Origin: Actinomyces sp. oral taxon 414
Lineage (GTDB): Bacteria > Actinomycetota > Actinomycetes > Actinomycetales > Actinomycetaceae
Assembly (NCBI RefSeq): GCF_001278845.1
Contig: NZ_CP012590.1
Coordinates: 992,001 to 1,056,000, forward strand
DNA length: 64,000 bases
Direction of reading: 5' to 3'
The position numbers were made by a program, and so were the translations under genes. Below the pieces are notes generated by a model. The model was not told the origin of the DNA and ran no database searches. It saw nothing but the letters and a program-made list of their open reading frames with translations. Below are positions 17,089-25,541 of this stretch, one piece after another (positions within the stretch are counted from its first letter, which is position 1; every line of letters begins with the position of its first letter).

Positions 17089-18036
17089 GTGAGCAACCGA
17101 CGCGATTCGACCACCTGGCGGCCCGGCGTGGCCCTTCCCCGGCCCGAGGGCGCCCGCGCGCCCCGCCCCGACATCCTGGACAACCCGGACTCGGCGAGGG
17201 TGGCCCGCGTGGCCGGGCTCGCCCGGCGCCACACGCGCGACAAGTACGACCGGTTCCTCGTCGAGGGCCCGCGGGGCGTGGGCGAGGCCGTCCGCCATGC
17301 CGCGGCGCACATCCACGACCTCTACCTCACCCCCGAGGCCGCCGACCGCCACGCCGACATCCTCGCCCGCGCCCGCGCGGCCGACCTGTACACGCACACG
17401 GTCACGCCGCGGGTCATGTCCGCCATGAGCGCGGACGCGCAGGGCATCCTGGCGGTCGTGGCGACGACGGCGCTGGCCGCGGGCCCGCAGGAGGGCGGTG
17501 CCGGGGCGAACGCGGAGGCGGCGGAACGGCCGGGCGCGAGGTCCGCGGGCGCGGACCTGGCGGAGCGGCTCGCCGGAGCCCGACTCGTCGCCGTGCTCGC
17601 CGAGGCCCAGGACCCCGGCAACGCCGGCACCATTATCCGGACCGCCGACGCCGCCGGGGCCGACGCCGTCGTCCTCGTGCGCGGCAGCGTCGACGCCACC
17701 AACCCCAAGGTGGTGCGGTCCACCGCCGGCAGCCTCTTCCACCTGCCGGTGCTGACGGGGGTGGGTCTGGAGGAGGTCCTGGAGGCGCTCGACGACGCCG
17801 GGCTCGCGGTCCTGGCCGCGGACGGGAGCGGGCCGGTCGGCCTGTTCGACGCCGATGAGCTCCTGACCCGGCCCTGCGCCTGGCTGTTCGGCAACGAGGC
17901 CCGCGGGCTGGCCCCCGAGGCCCTGGAGCGCGCGGAGGCCGTCGTCTCCGTCCCCGTCCTCGGGGCCGCCCAGTCCCTCAATGTCGCCGCCGCGGCGGCC
18001 GTGTGCCTGTACGCCTCGGTGCGGGCACAGCGCTGA
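17089..18036 (+). CDS. TrmH/SpoU-family RNA 2'-O-methyltransferase
   Basis: GTG 17089 gives 315 residues. The N-terminal RNA-substrate-binding domain (RHTRDKYDRFLVEGPRGVGEA) is followed by the SPOUT knot with the three family motifs. These are LAEAQDPGNAGTIIRTADA (motif 1), WLFGNEARGL (motif 2), and VPVLGAAQSLNVAAAAAVCLY (motif 3). The arrangement after rplT is typical for actinobacterial 23S rRNA methyltransferase homologues, and in some species members of this group confer thiostrepton-type resistance. The exact target nucleotide cannot be read from sequence. A 20-residue Ala/Gly-rich insert (PQEGGAGANAEAAERPGA) lies between the two domains. Confidence 0.9.
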   Translation: MSNRRDSTTWRPGVALPRPEGARAPRPDILDNPDSARVARVAGLARRHTRDKYDRFLVEGPRGVGEAVRHAAAHIHDLYLTPEAADRHADILARARAADLYTHTVTPRVMSAMSADAQGILAVVATTALAAGPQEGGAGANAEAAERPGARSAGADLAERLAGARLVAVLAEAQDPGNAGTIIRTADAAGADAVVLVRGSVDATNPKVVRSTAGSLFHLPVLTGVGLEEVLEALDDAGLAVLAADGSGPVGLFDADELLTRPCAWLFGNEARGLAPEALERAEAVVSVPVLGAAQSLNVAAAAAVCLYASVRAQR

Positions 18037-18100
18037 GCCGCTGAGCCGGGCGGGCGCCGAGATTTCCGGGAGGGACGGTTGCGGCCGGTGCTGGTCGGTC

Positions 18101-21100
18101 TCAGGAGTCGGCGCGAAGCAGTGGCGGCAGCGGGCCATTGATTTCTGCGGGAAGCCGTGTCATTTGCCCGTCCACCATGACCTCGTAGCCGAGCCATCGC
18201 CAGGCATTGGGGCTCGCGCCGATAATCTCTAGGGTCGTGGCATCGCGTACAAGAAGGGCGCCTTTGGGCAGCAGATCGATGCGAATGCCAAAAGGTCGGC
18301 CGGTGGCGGCGTCCCACATGTGGACGCCACCACGTCCTGTGGTGAGGATGTGGGTTCCGTCGGGGCTCCAGGCGGCCGAGAAAGTCGAGTTGGTGGTGAG
18401 GGTCTGGGTGGTTTCGCCGGTGGCGGCGTCCCACATGTGGACGCCATGGGGGCCTGTGGTGAGGATGCGGGTTCCGTCGGGGCTCCAGGCGGCCGAGTTC
18501 GTCCAGTCGGTGTCGGTGGTGAGGGTCTGGGTGGTTTCGCCGGTGGCGGTGTCCCACGTGCGGACGCCGTTGTCGTCTGTGGTGAGAAAGCGGGTTCCGT
18601 CGGGGCTCCAGGCGGCCGAGAAAGTCGAGTTGGTGGTGAGGGTCTGGGTGGTTTCGCCGGTGGTGGCGTCCCACATGTGGACGCCATGGGGGCCTGTGGT
18701 GAGGATGTGGGTTCCGTCGGGGCTCCAGGCGGCCGAGAAAGTCAAGTTGGTGGTGAGGGTCTGGGTGGTTTCGCCGGTGGTGGCGTCCCACATGTGGACG
18801 CCAAGGAGGCCTGTGGTGAGGATGTGGGTTCCGTCGGGGCTCCAGGCGGCCGAGAAAGTCGAGTTGGTGGTGAGGGTCTGGGTGGTTTCGCCGGTAGTGG
18901 CGTCCCACGTGCGGACGCCGTTGTCGTCTGTGGTGAGGATGCGGGTTCCGTCGGGGCTCCAGGCGGCCGAGAAAGTCGAGTTGGTGGTGAGGGTCTGGGT
19001 GGTTTCGCCGGTGGTGGCGTCCCACATGTGGACGCCAAGGAGGCCTGTGGTGAGGATGTGGGTTCCGTCGGGGCTCCAGGCGGCCGAGTTCGTCCAGTCG
19101 GTGTCGGTGGTGAGGGTCTGGGTGGTTTCGCCGGTGGCGGTGTCCCACGTGCGGACGCCACCACGTCCTGTGGTGAGGATGTGGGTTCCGTCGGGGCTCC
19201 AGGCGGCCGAGTTCGTCCAGTCGGTGTCGGTGGTGAGGGTCTGGGTGGTTCGGCCGGTGGTGGCGTCCCACATGTGGACGCCAAGGAGGCCTGTGGTGAG
19301 GATGTGGGTTCCGTCGGGGCTCCAGGCGGCCGAGAAAGTCGAGTTGGTGGTGAGGGTCTGGGTGGTTTCGCCGGTAGTGGCGTCCCACGTGCGGACGCCG
19401 TTGTCGTCTGTGGTGAGGATGCGGGTTCCGTCGGGGCTCCAGGCGGCCGAGAAAGTCGAGTTGGTGGTGAGGGTCTGGGTGGTTTCGCCGGTGGTGGCGT
19501 CCCACATGTGGACGCCACCACGTCCTGTGGTGAGGATGCGGGTTCCGTCGGGGCTCCAGGCGGCCGAGTTCGTCCAGTCGGTGTCGGTGGTGAGGGTCTG
19601 GGTGGTTTCGCCGGTGGCGGTGTCCCACGTGCGGACGCCACCACGTCCTGTGGTGAGGATGTGGGTTCCGTCGGGGCTCCAGGCGGCCGAGAAAGTCGAG
19701 TTGGTGGTGAGGGTCTGGGTGGTTTCGCCGGTGGTGGCGTTCCACATGTGGACGCCACCACGTCCTGTGGTGAGGATGCGGGTTCCGTCGGGGCTCCAGG
19801 CGGCCGAGTTCGTCCAGTCGGTGTCGGTGGTGAGGGTCTGGGTGGTTTCGCCGGTAGTGGCGTCCCACGTGCGGACGCCGTTGTCGTCTGTGGTGAGAAA
19901 GCGGGTTCCGTCGGGGCTCCAAGCGGCACAATTAACCATGTTCAGACCCGGATAGGTTGTGAGTATCCGTGGAGTATTCCCTACAGGAGCAGGAGCCGGT
20001 GCAATGAGTACCCCATCACTTTCGATGATCGGATGACTGAACAGAAGCTGGGTCCGATGGAATGTGGCTCCCCTGATGTCGATATCTGTGAGATTGCACT
20101 GACGAAATATCGTTCCGGATAGGTTGCAACTTTCCAGGGACGTCTTAATGAGTGAGCATTTTGTAAGGCGAGCTCGCAGAAACGAGACGCCAGCTGCATC
20201 GGTGCGATCAAGACGAACGCGGGTGAGCACCGCATCGTCGAGACGTGCTTCGGTGAATGGAACTCCAGTGAGATCGAGAGGTTCTGCCTCCGTCCCCAAT
20301 TCCCAGTGACGCAGATCAGTGCTTGACAGATTAAGGGCTTGTGTTGAAATGATGGGAAATTTCTTAGATCCGGCGAGAAGAACATAGGCGAGCACCGCCG
20401 CGCGAGCCCGCGGGCTTCCTGAGTGCGCAACCTCGGCGAGTCGTTTGAGAGCTCGTTGACAATCGACATCGTTGAGTCCATCGAGGATCTCCCCAAAAAA
20501 ATTAAGGGACTCTTGGCTCGGACGGGGAATATTCCATGCGGTAAGAGACTCGCCCTCGTCATCGGCGAGGAGGGCGTCTGCCATTGATCTGGCGAGAAAG
20601 TACTCCAGGAGTGAGGAGTGAGCGAAGGCGAAGTCGTTCCCGCGCCGGGACAGGAAGGTGGCGGTGCGAAAGTCCTGTTTCCATTGAGTTGGCATGCGCG
20701 AAGAGTAATCGAGTTCCATCTCCGGGTGCTTGTTGAGGAAGACCAGGAGCCATTTCTCCATCCACTCGGCCGACCATGTGCGTCGTCCCGACACCCAGAC
20801 CTCGCGAGCGAGTCGGGACATGAGTCGGCACTTGTGCTCAGGGAGAAGCGTGTGCTTACCATCATCTCTTTCCAGCCAACGGTTGACGAAGCGCTCGTAC
20901 AAATCCACCGAGCGGAAACGATGTCCGTCCGCCAGAGCCGCTTCCACATCGGGAAGCACCTCACGGATCATGGCGAGAAGGACGGGCTGCTGGGCGAGGG
21001 AGCGCAGGTCGTGGACGGAACGGATGGTATCAAGTAGACGGTGAGGGTCGAATCCCGGGACATTGCGCTCCAAGTACTCCAAGATCTGATCCTCATTGAA

Positions 21101-22678
21101 GGGCAGCATGGTGAGTACCAAATAGTCCTCGCTGCGGACGCGCTCCCGATTCTGTCCCGAGAAGAAGGCGAATTCTTCTCTGACGGAACGGAAATACTGA
21201 CTCCGGCAGGTGAGCATGAGTCGGATGCCGGAGTTATTTTCAGGAGCAGCGAGGGTGAGAGTTTGAAGCAGTCCGCGCGTTAGTCTCTGTCCTGCGCCCT
21301 CTTCTAGGTGGACGAGAACCTCATCCAGGCCGTCGAATACGACAAGGCACCTCTCGGCGGAGATAATTTCAAGTGCACGGTCCACATCGATTGGAGTCGG
21401 TGAGCTCTGACGGAGCATCTGTTCCAGCATGGAACGTAGACCGAAATCGGGCAGTCGGTCGACATCCAGATCTCGCAAATCGAAGTAGATGGGCAGAGGA
21501 ACGTCCTGCCCGTCCTTACGTCGTGCAAGGAGCTCACGGGTGAGAAGAATGGATGTTGTCGTCTTCCCCGTACCGAGATCACCCAGGAGAGCGCACAGAC
21601 CAGGGGCCTTCTCTTCTCGATTGTTGGCCCATTCAATAAGGCGGTCCATGGCGGGGGTCGCATTGCGCGATACTATGGCGGTCCGTGCGAACTCAGTCGA
21701 ATCGCCCCGATCGGCGGCCTCCTCGAATGATCCCACCTGGGCATGCGAGGACACGAAGGCCATTTCATTGCTGAGGCGGGCATGTTCGAAAAGCCTTTGG
21801 GCGAATGAGTCCGGACGCACGATTCCGCCAGGATCGTCGATTTCATTGCACAAGATCCGGTGAATGTGCACTGCCGCAATCTGGGCAATTTCGCTGCGCG
21901 AACTTCCCCGAGTTTCTTGGACAGTACGCGGTGCAACTATGTCGTGCCCATCGAACGGGATAGGTAAGGCACCTTCAGGCGGGTCCTTGAGTTTGACAAT
22001 TACCGGGTGGGGAAAGTGTGAGGCAACCCGATCGCGCTCCGCGGGTTCATTGAGGTAGCCCGGACTGAGGAGGACGACTGCAATATTCGCTTCTCTCACC
22101 CAGCGATCGAGGGTTTTCTCTCTGTCCTCCCCCGTGGGGATGTCGTCGGAGCGTGTTACGGTCAGATCCGCCTTCTCTCTCAGAAGGACGCGCATCTGCT
22201 GTTCTATCAATTCAGCCATATCATTGGCCAGCTTGCCGTCATTCTGGCTGAAACTGATATGGATTCTCACGTCGGGCGCGTAGGGATCGTTCTCGACGAC
22301 ATAGGCCTCGACCGTCTCGTCCCGGGAGTGGCGGCCGACCTGGGCCTCGGAGCGCTCAGATAGCTCCTGGGCGAGGGGGTCGGTCCCGGTGAACCAGACG
22401 CCGTCCTTCTTCCGTCCATCGAAGGCGAACTTCAGTTCATCCCCGGAGACCTTATTGAAACGACTTTTGAACTGACGCAGAGCTCCGCGCGGGTCTTTGC
22501 CTTCGAAGAGTGCAAGCACACTGGCGGTCGATGCCGTGCCATCAGATCCGATCATATCGGCGATGGCATACGCCTGTCTGGATTGTGCTCCTGTCAGACC
22601 AGTGATCTCGTCAAGGCCGCGCCGCACGGCCGCTGCTGACAGTGGTCGTCGGCGGGGCGTGGAGGATGCAGTGCTCAC
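18101..22678 (-). CDS. TIR-NACHT-pentapeptide-WD40 STAND receptor (NLR-like, predicted immune protein)
   Basis: The 1525-residue protein starts at GTG 22678, overlapping the TIR gene stop (GTGA). The order is: an unrecognised helical N-domain (1-125); a TIR-like domain (about 136-255; RIHISFSQNDGKLANDMAELI, AVVLLSPGYLNEP); and a NACHT NTPase with Walker A GDLGTGKTTTS (about 361-371) and Walker B CLVVFDGLDEV (about 440-450). Winged-helix/helical regions, a short pentapeptide-repeat stretch (about 785-860) and 14 WD40 repeats (about 905-1463) follow. This is the plan of bacterial NLR-related antiphage receptors: the C-terminal sensor detects a phage product, NACHT oligomerises, and TIR cleaves NAD+. 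That role is inferred from family knowledge. G+C is visibly lower than in neighbours over 20-22.7 kb, suggesting transfer. Confidence 0.88.
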   Translation of the reverse strand: MSTASSTPRRRPLSAAAVRRGLDEITGLTGAQSRQAYAIADMIGSDGTASTASVLALFEGKDPRGALRQFKSRFNKVSGDELKFAFDGRKKDGVWFTGTDPLAQELSERSEAQVGRHSRDETVEAYVVENDPYAPDVRIHISFSQNDGKLANDMAELIEQQMRVLLREKADLTVTRSDDIPTGEDREKTLDRWVREANIAVVLLSPGYLNEPAERDRVASHFPHPVIVKLKDPPEGALPIPFDGHDIVAPRTVQETRGSSRSEIAQIAAVHIHRILCNEIDDPGGIVRPDSFAQRLFEHARLSNEMAFVSSHAQVGSFEEAADRGDSTEFARTAIVSRNATPAMDRLIEWANNREEKAPGLCALLGDLGTGKTTTSILLTRELLARRKDGQDVPLPIYFDLRDLDVDRLPDFGLRSMLEQMLRQSSPTPIDVDRALEIISAERCLVVFDGLDEVLVHLEEGAGQRLTRGLLQTLTLAAPENNSGIRLMLTCRSQYFRSVREEFAFFSGQNRERVRSEDYLVLTMLPFNEDQILEYLERNVPGFDPHRLLDTIRSVHDLRSLAQQPVLLAMIREVLPDVEAALADGHRFRSVDLYERFVNRWLERDDGKHTLLPEHKCRLMSRLAREVWVSGRRTWSAEWMEKWLLVFLNKHPEMELDYSSRMPTQWKQDFRTATFLSRRGNDFAFAHSSLLEYFLARSMADALLADDEGESLTAWNIPRPSQESLNFFGEILDGLNDVDCQRALKRLAEVAHSGSPRARAAVLAYVLLAGSKKFPIISTQALNLSSTDLRHWELGTEAEPLDLTGVPFTEARLDDAVLTRVRLDRTDAAGVSFLRARLTKCSLIKTSLESCNLSGTIFRQCNLTDIDIRGATFHRTQLLFSHPIIESDGVLIAPAPAPVGNTPRILTTYPGLNMVNCAAWSPDGTRFLTTDDNGVRTWDATTGETTQTLTTDTDWTNSAAWSPDGTRILTTGRGGVHMWNATTGETTQTLTTNSTFSAAWSPDGTHILTTGRGGVRTWDTATGETTQTLTTDTDWTNSAAWSPDGTRILTTGRGGVHMWDATTGETTQTLTTNSTFSAAWSPDGTRILTTDDNGVRTWDATTGETTQTLTTNSTFSAAWSPDGTHILTTGLLGVHMWDATTGRTTQTLTTDTDWTNSAAWSPDGTHILTTGRGGVRTWDTATGETTQTLTTDTDWTNSAAWSPDGTHILTTGLLGVHMWDATTGETTQTLTTNSTFSAAWSPDGTRILTTDDNGVRTWDATTGETTQTLTTNSTFSAAWSPDGTHILTTGLLGVHMWDATTGETTQTLTTNLTFSAAWSPDGTHILTTGPHGVHMWDATTGETTQTLTTNSTFSAAWSPDGTRFLTTDDNGVRTWDTATGETTQTLTTDTDWTNSAAWSPDGTRILTTGPHGVHMWDAATGETTQTLTTNSTFSAAWSPDGTHILTTGRGGVHMWDAATGRPFGIRIDLLPKGALLVRDATTLEIIGASPNAWRWLGYEVMVDGQMTRLPAEINGPLPPLLRADS
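18290..19963 (-). repeat. 14 tandem near-identical WD40 repeats (117- and 123-bp units)
   Basis: The coding units repeat the frame AAWSPDGT-x-LTT-xx-GV-xx-W-x-TGETTQTLTT. Units come in two lengths, 39 and 41 residues, depending on whether the linker reads NSTFS or DTDWTNS. Fourteen units fit two seven-bladed propellers. Bases are almost invariant outside a few codons. The variable sites are R/H after SPDGT; the loop RG, DN, LL or PH before GV; and RT or HM before W. Such homogenised arrays usually evolve by recombination between units and may be mis-assembled from short reads. Confidence 0.95.
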
Positions 22679-23166
22679 CGGTACCCACCGCGCTTGTCCA
22701 CACGTCGGATGATGGTATTGACGAACTCATTGGCGAAGCGATCTTTTTGAGCGTCTCTTCTGAGATCCCCATAGACTCTGGGTTTGCCGTTCGATCCGCG
22801 GAGGAAGAAAATTTGATGTTTGTCTATACCGTGGAACTCGTAGTCGCCATTGAGGGGGACATTCTTGAGCATGAGCGGCAGGATCGGCTTGCGCGGAGTC
22901 TTACCGATACCGGGGATCTCGTGGTCGCGGATGAAGTCGGATGCAAGAAATGAGTGACTCACGAGTTGGACGACATAGTCTCCCTCGTCGAACCTCGAGT
23001 AGATCTCCTCCTCCCACTCCTCGCCGGAAATAATGAGAGAGTCTTCCCACCAGTCGAAGTTGTGTTTTTTGACGTTCTTCAGGCGGGGAGTGAGGCGGGA
23101 GACCAGATCCTCCTTGAGGGCCTGGTCCGCGTGCGCCCAGGACAGGAAGAGCTTGACGGTGGACAT
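22675..23166 (-). CDS. stand-alone TIR-domain protein
   Basis: A complete 163-residue TIR domain. Beta-A with KLFLSWAHADQAL is first, and a BB-loop region with WWEDSLIISGEEWEEEI follows. Next come the alpha-C/beta-D strand DYVVQLVSHSFLASDF and a Glu in FIRDHEI, at the position of the NADase catalytic Glu in many TIRs; the assignment is by pattern only. The C-terminus ends RRVDKRGGYR. It has no other domain. The stop overlaps the GTG of the TIR-NACHT gene, so the two are co-translated and probably act together, for instance as effector plus sensor. The start ATG is preceded by AGGAGGATC. Upstream lies an AT-richer gap with tgacaagatcgtgacaagta that could hold the promoter. Confidence 0.9.
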   Translation of the reverse strand: MSTVKLFLSWAHADQALKEDLVSRLTPRLKNVKKHNFDWWEDSLIISGEEWEEEIYSRFDEGDYVVQLVSHSFLASDFIRDHEIPGIGKTPRKPILPLMLKNVPLNGDYEFHGIDKHQIFFLRGSNGKPRVYGDLRRDAQKDRFANEFVNTIIRRVDKRGGYR

Positions 23167-23266
23167 GGCGGATCCTCCTGGTCGACATCATGACAAGATC
23201 GTGACAAGTATGTCACGGTCGTCTGGGGATGTCAACACCTGCGCCCTTGAGGAGTGCGCTGGTCGC

Positions 23267-24316
23267 TCATCGGGACTCACCGCCCGAGAGCACTCCGAGC
23301 GTCAGCTCCGAGGCCCGCCGGGGCGTCACCCGCTGTTCGTTCCTGGCCCGGGCGCAGGCCATGATCCATGCGCGGGGCAGGCCAGGAGCTCGGAGGTCCT
23401 CCTCCGGCCTGGCACCCACGACCCGGTAGAAGTCGTCGTCGACGGGGTTCAGGTACGCGTCCGCCCGCTTCAGGTCGACGCCCGCCTGCTCGGCGGTGGC
23501 GATCAGGAGCGACCAGGAGACGCGGTAGTCCGCCGCCAACTCGATGAGCTCGTCCCTGGAGGGATTGCGCAGCCGCCCTACGACGGCCTGGGGAAGGAGC
23601 AGCTCGGCGGCGAAGGCGTCGATCCTCTCCTCCGCCTCGCGCGGGACCGCGTAGTGGCCCGAGGCCTCGTAGGCGTCCCCGGCGACGTGGTGCCCGATCT
23701 CATGGGCCGCGGCGGCGCGGCGCCGGCCCGGTTCCAGGCCCTCGCCGATCACGGCCACGCCCAGCCCGGGCTGTGGGGTCAGGGACAGGCCGTCGATCCG
23801 GGCCGTCGTCGTACGGCACCACAGTCCGAGCTCGGCGGCCACATCCGTCATCGCCCCCAGGGGGGCGTCCCCGACGTCGAGGAATCCCCGGACCTCGCGG
23901 GCCAGGGCCCGTGCCTGTTCGGGGGAGTCGACGCCTCCGCCGCCCATGCCCAGGTCGACCGGCTCCAGCAACCCGTCATCGCGGAGTCGGCACAGGTCCC
24001 GCCACGCGCGGTCGAGGTCGAGGCCGGCCCTGAAGATCTCGCGCTCCTCGGGCCTGGAATCCTCGTCCACGGGGGGTCGGGCGGCGCGCACATCCGCGAG
24101 CGGGAGCAGGATGAGGTCGCCCAGGGTGACGCGGAGGGCCTCGGCGATCCTCGCGAGCTCCAGGGCGGAGACCTTCCGCTCGCCCGACTCGATGCGCGAG
24201 AGCGCGGTCCGCTCCAGGTGGCAGCTCCGGGCCAGCGAGGTCTGGTCGAGCCCGGCCCCCAGTCGCACCTGCCGGATCCGCGCACCGAGTTCGCTGAAGT
24301 TCTTGACCGCATCCAT
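23267..24316 (-). CDS. XRE-family regulator fused to ImmA/IrrE-type metallopeptidase
   Basis: The 349-residue protein starts at ATG 24316 (MDAVKNFSELGARIRQVR). The helix-turn-helix spans residues 8-65 (LDQTSLARSCHLERTALSRIESGERK). The C-terminal half is a DUF955/ImmA-like domain with the zinc motif HEIGHH near 204-209. The downstream acidic helix EERIDAFAAELLLP would supply the third ligand. Such proteins cleave or inactivate repressors, or act as stress/SOS-like regulators on mobile DNA. Here it adjoins the TIR-NACHT pair on the same strand but 100 bases upstream of the TIR start. It could control that locus. A perfect inverted repeat overlaps its start codon and suggests autoregulation. Confidence 0.85.
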   Translation of the reverse strand: MDAVKNFSELGARIRQVRLGAGLDQTSLARSCHLERTALSRIESGERKVSALELARIAEALRVTLGDLILLPLADVRAARPPVDEDSRPEEREIFRAGLDLDRAWRDLCRLRDDGLLEPVDLGMGGGGVDSPEQARALAREVRGFLDVGDAPLGAMTDVAAELGLWCRTTTARIDGLSLTPQPGLGVAVIGEGLEPGRRRAAAAHEIGHHVAGDAYEASGHYAVPREAEERIDAFAAELLLPQAVVGRLRNPSRDELIELAADYRVSWSLLIATAEQAGVDLKRADAYLNPVDDDFYRVVGARPEEDLRAPGLPRAWIMACARARNEQRVTPRRASELTLGVLSGGESR

Positions 24317-24335
24317 GTGTGCGATTTTCACACAT
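24315..24335. promoter_or_regulatory. inverted repeat overlapping the XRE/ImmA start codon
   Basis: ATGTGTG-N7-CACACAT is a perfect 7-bp dyad with an AT-rich centre (cgatttt). The left arm includes the first bases of the XRE gene start codon on the minus strand. This is the position and size expected for an autoregulatory XRE operator. Nothing convincing as a gene is seen in 24336-24618. Confidence 0.55.
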
Positions 24336-24618
24336 TCTGTGGCGGAATTCCACGACTGCGTCTTTCTCACCAGGAACGGTGACTTGTGGCCGGGATCGGC
24401 ATGATGATGCGGAAGAGTTGGTGCAAGGTGGGTTGGTGTCCGCGAAGGTCTCACCGTCCCGCGCCGCCCTCGATCCCTCCGAGCGCCCGCCGCCGCGCCG
24501 CCGGCGTCTCAGCACTCGGGCACACCGTGGGCGCGGGCCGCGCCGTGATGCTAGGGTCCCATGGCAGCGGTGAGGATCGTCTCCCGCGCAGGATCGACTC
24601 AGGAGGAATGCAGTGCGC

Positions 24619-24648
24619 ATGCGGATGTGTTGCTGTCGGTGCCGCTGA
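24619..24648 (+). CDS. polycysteine leader peptide MRMCCCRCR
   Basis: A nine-codon frame (ATG CGG ATG TGT TGC TGT CGG TGC CGC TGA) begins 12 bases after a strong AGGAGG (24601-24606). Four of nine residues are Cys, three of them consecutive. In mycobacteria short polycysteine frames act as cysteine-responsive attenuators of downstream operons; the same logic is inferred here. The ABC importer gene starts 44 bases later, and its GTG lies in a small inverted repeat (acgag-gtc-ctcgt) that overlaps its ribosome site. The alternative ATG at 24625 gives MCCCRCR. Confidence 0.6.
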   Translation: MRMCCCRCR

Positions 24649-24691
24649 GACGCCGCCCTGCCCATCCCCTCACGACCGAGACGAGGTCCTC

Positions 24692-25477
24692 GTGTCCACT
24701 GCCGATTCCTCCCCCATCCCCGCCGACGCCGCCCCCGCCGACCGACCACTGGTGCGCATCAGCCACGTGAGCAAGTTCTACGGCGACTTCCAGGCGCTCG
24801 ACGACGTGTCCCTGGACATCCGCCGCGGCGAGGTCGTCGCCGTCATCGGGGCCTCCGGGTCGGGCAAGTCCACGCTGTGCCGCACCATCAACCGTCTGGA
24901 GACCATCCAGGAGGGGACCATCGAGATCGACGGCGAGCTCCTGCCCGAGGAGGGCCGCGAGCTGACCCGCCTGCGGGCCGAGGTCGGCATGGTCTTCCAG
25001 TCCTTCAACCTCTTCCCGCACCGCACGGTCCTGGACAACATCACCCTGGCCCCCATGCGCGTGCGCCGCCAGCCGCGCGCCCAGGCGCAGGAGCGGGCCC
25101 GCGAGCTCCTGGAGCGCGTGGGCCTGGCCGACCAGGCCTCCAAGCGCCCGACCCAGCTCTCCGGCGGCCAGGCCCAGCGGGTCGCCATCGCCCGGGCCCT
25201 GGCCATGGACCCCAAGATCATGCTCTTCGACGAGCCCACCTCCGCCCTGGACCCCGAGATGATCAACGAGGTCCTCGACGTTATGAAGGACCTCGCCGCC
25301 GAGGGCATGACCATGCTCGTGGTCACCCACGAGATGGGCTTCGCCCGCTCGGTGGCGGACCGGGTCGTCTTCATGGACGCCGGCCAGATCGTCGAGGAGG
25401 CCCCGCCCGCGGAGTTCTTCTCCGCCCCCCGCTCCGAGCGCGCCCGCGACTTCCTGTCCAAGATCCTCAGCCACTGA
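24692..25477 (+). CDS. amino-acid ABC transporter ATP-binding protein
   Basis: A 261-residue ATPase of the polar amino-acid (GlnQ/HisP) group. It has Walker [12 protein letters not shown]-loop [10 protein letters not shown], signature LSGGQAQR, Walker [15 protein letters not shown] and H-loop VTHEMGFA. The frame is open upstream, but GTG 24692 follows GAGG and removes non-homologous sequence, leaving about 25 disordered residues before [12 protein letters not shown]. It is the first gene of an ATPase-binding protein-permease-permease operon. The polycysteine leader just upstream suggests cystine/cysteine as substrate, although the ATPase sequence alone would fit glutamate or glutamine. Confidence 0.94.
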   Translation: MSTADSSPIPADAAPADRPLVRISHVSKFYGDFQALDDVSLDIRRGEVVAVIGASGSGKSTLCRTINRLETIQEGTIEIDGELLPEEGRELTRLRAEVGMVFQSFNLFPHRTVLDNITLAPMRVRRQPRAQAQERARELLERVGLADQASKRPTQLSGGQAQRVAIARALAMDPKIMLFDEPTSALDPEMINEVLDVMKDLAAEGMTMLVVTHEMGFARSVADRVVFMDAGQIVEEAPPAEFFSAPRSERARDFLSKILSH

Positions 25478-25541
25478 CCGCCCTGCGCCCCCGGCGCCGC
25501 CCGCCGGCGGCCCCGTCCCGCCACCACGAAAGGACACTCCC

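Noticed and set aside
18207..19955. Repetitive plus-strand frame VVRVWVVSPVAASHMWTP across the WD40 array
   Set aside because: It arises from the antisense of near-identical WD repeats; it has no start signal and no independent fold.
24602..24691. Longer start for the ABC ATPase at an ATG within AGGAGGAATG
   Set aside because: The ATG is only one base from the Shine-Dalgarno core and the added residues ([11 protein letters not shown]) have no ATPase homology; the short Cys leader frame fits the spacing better.
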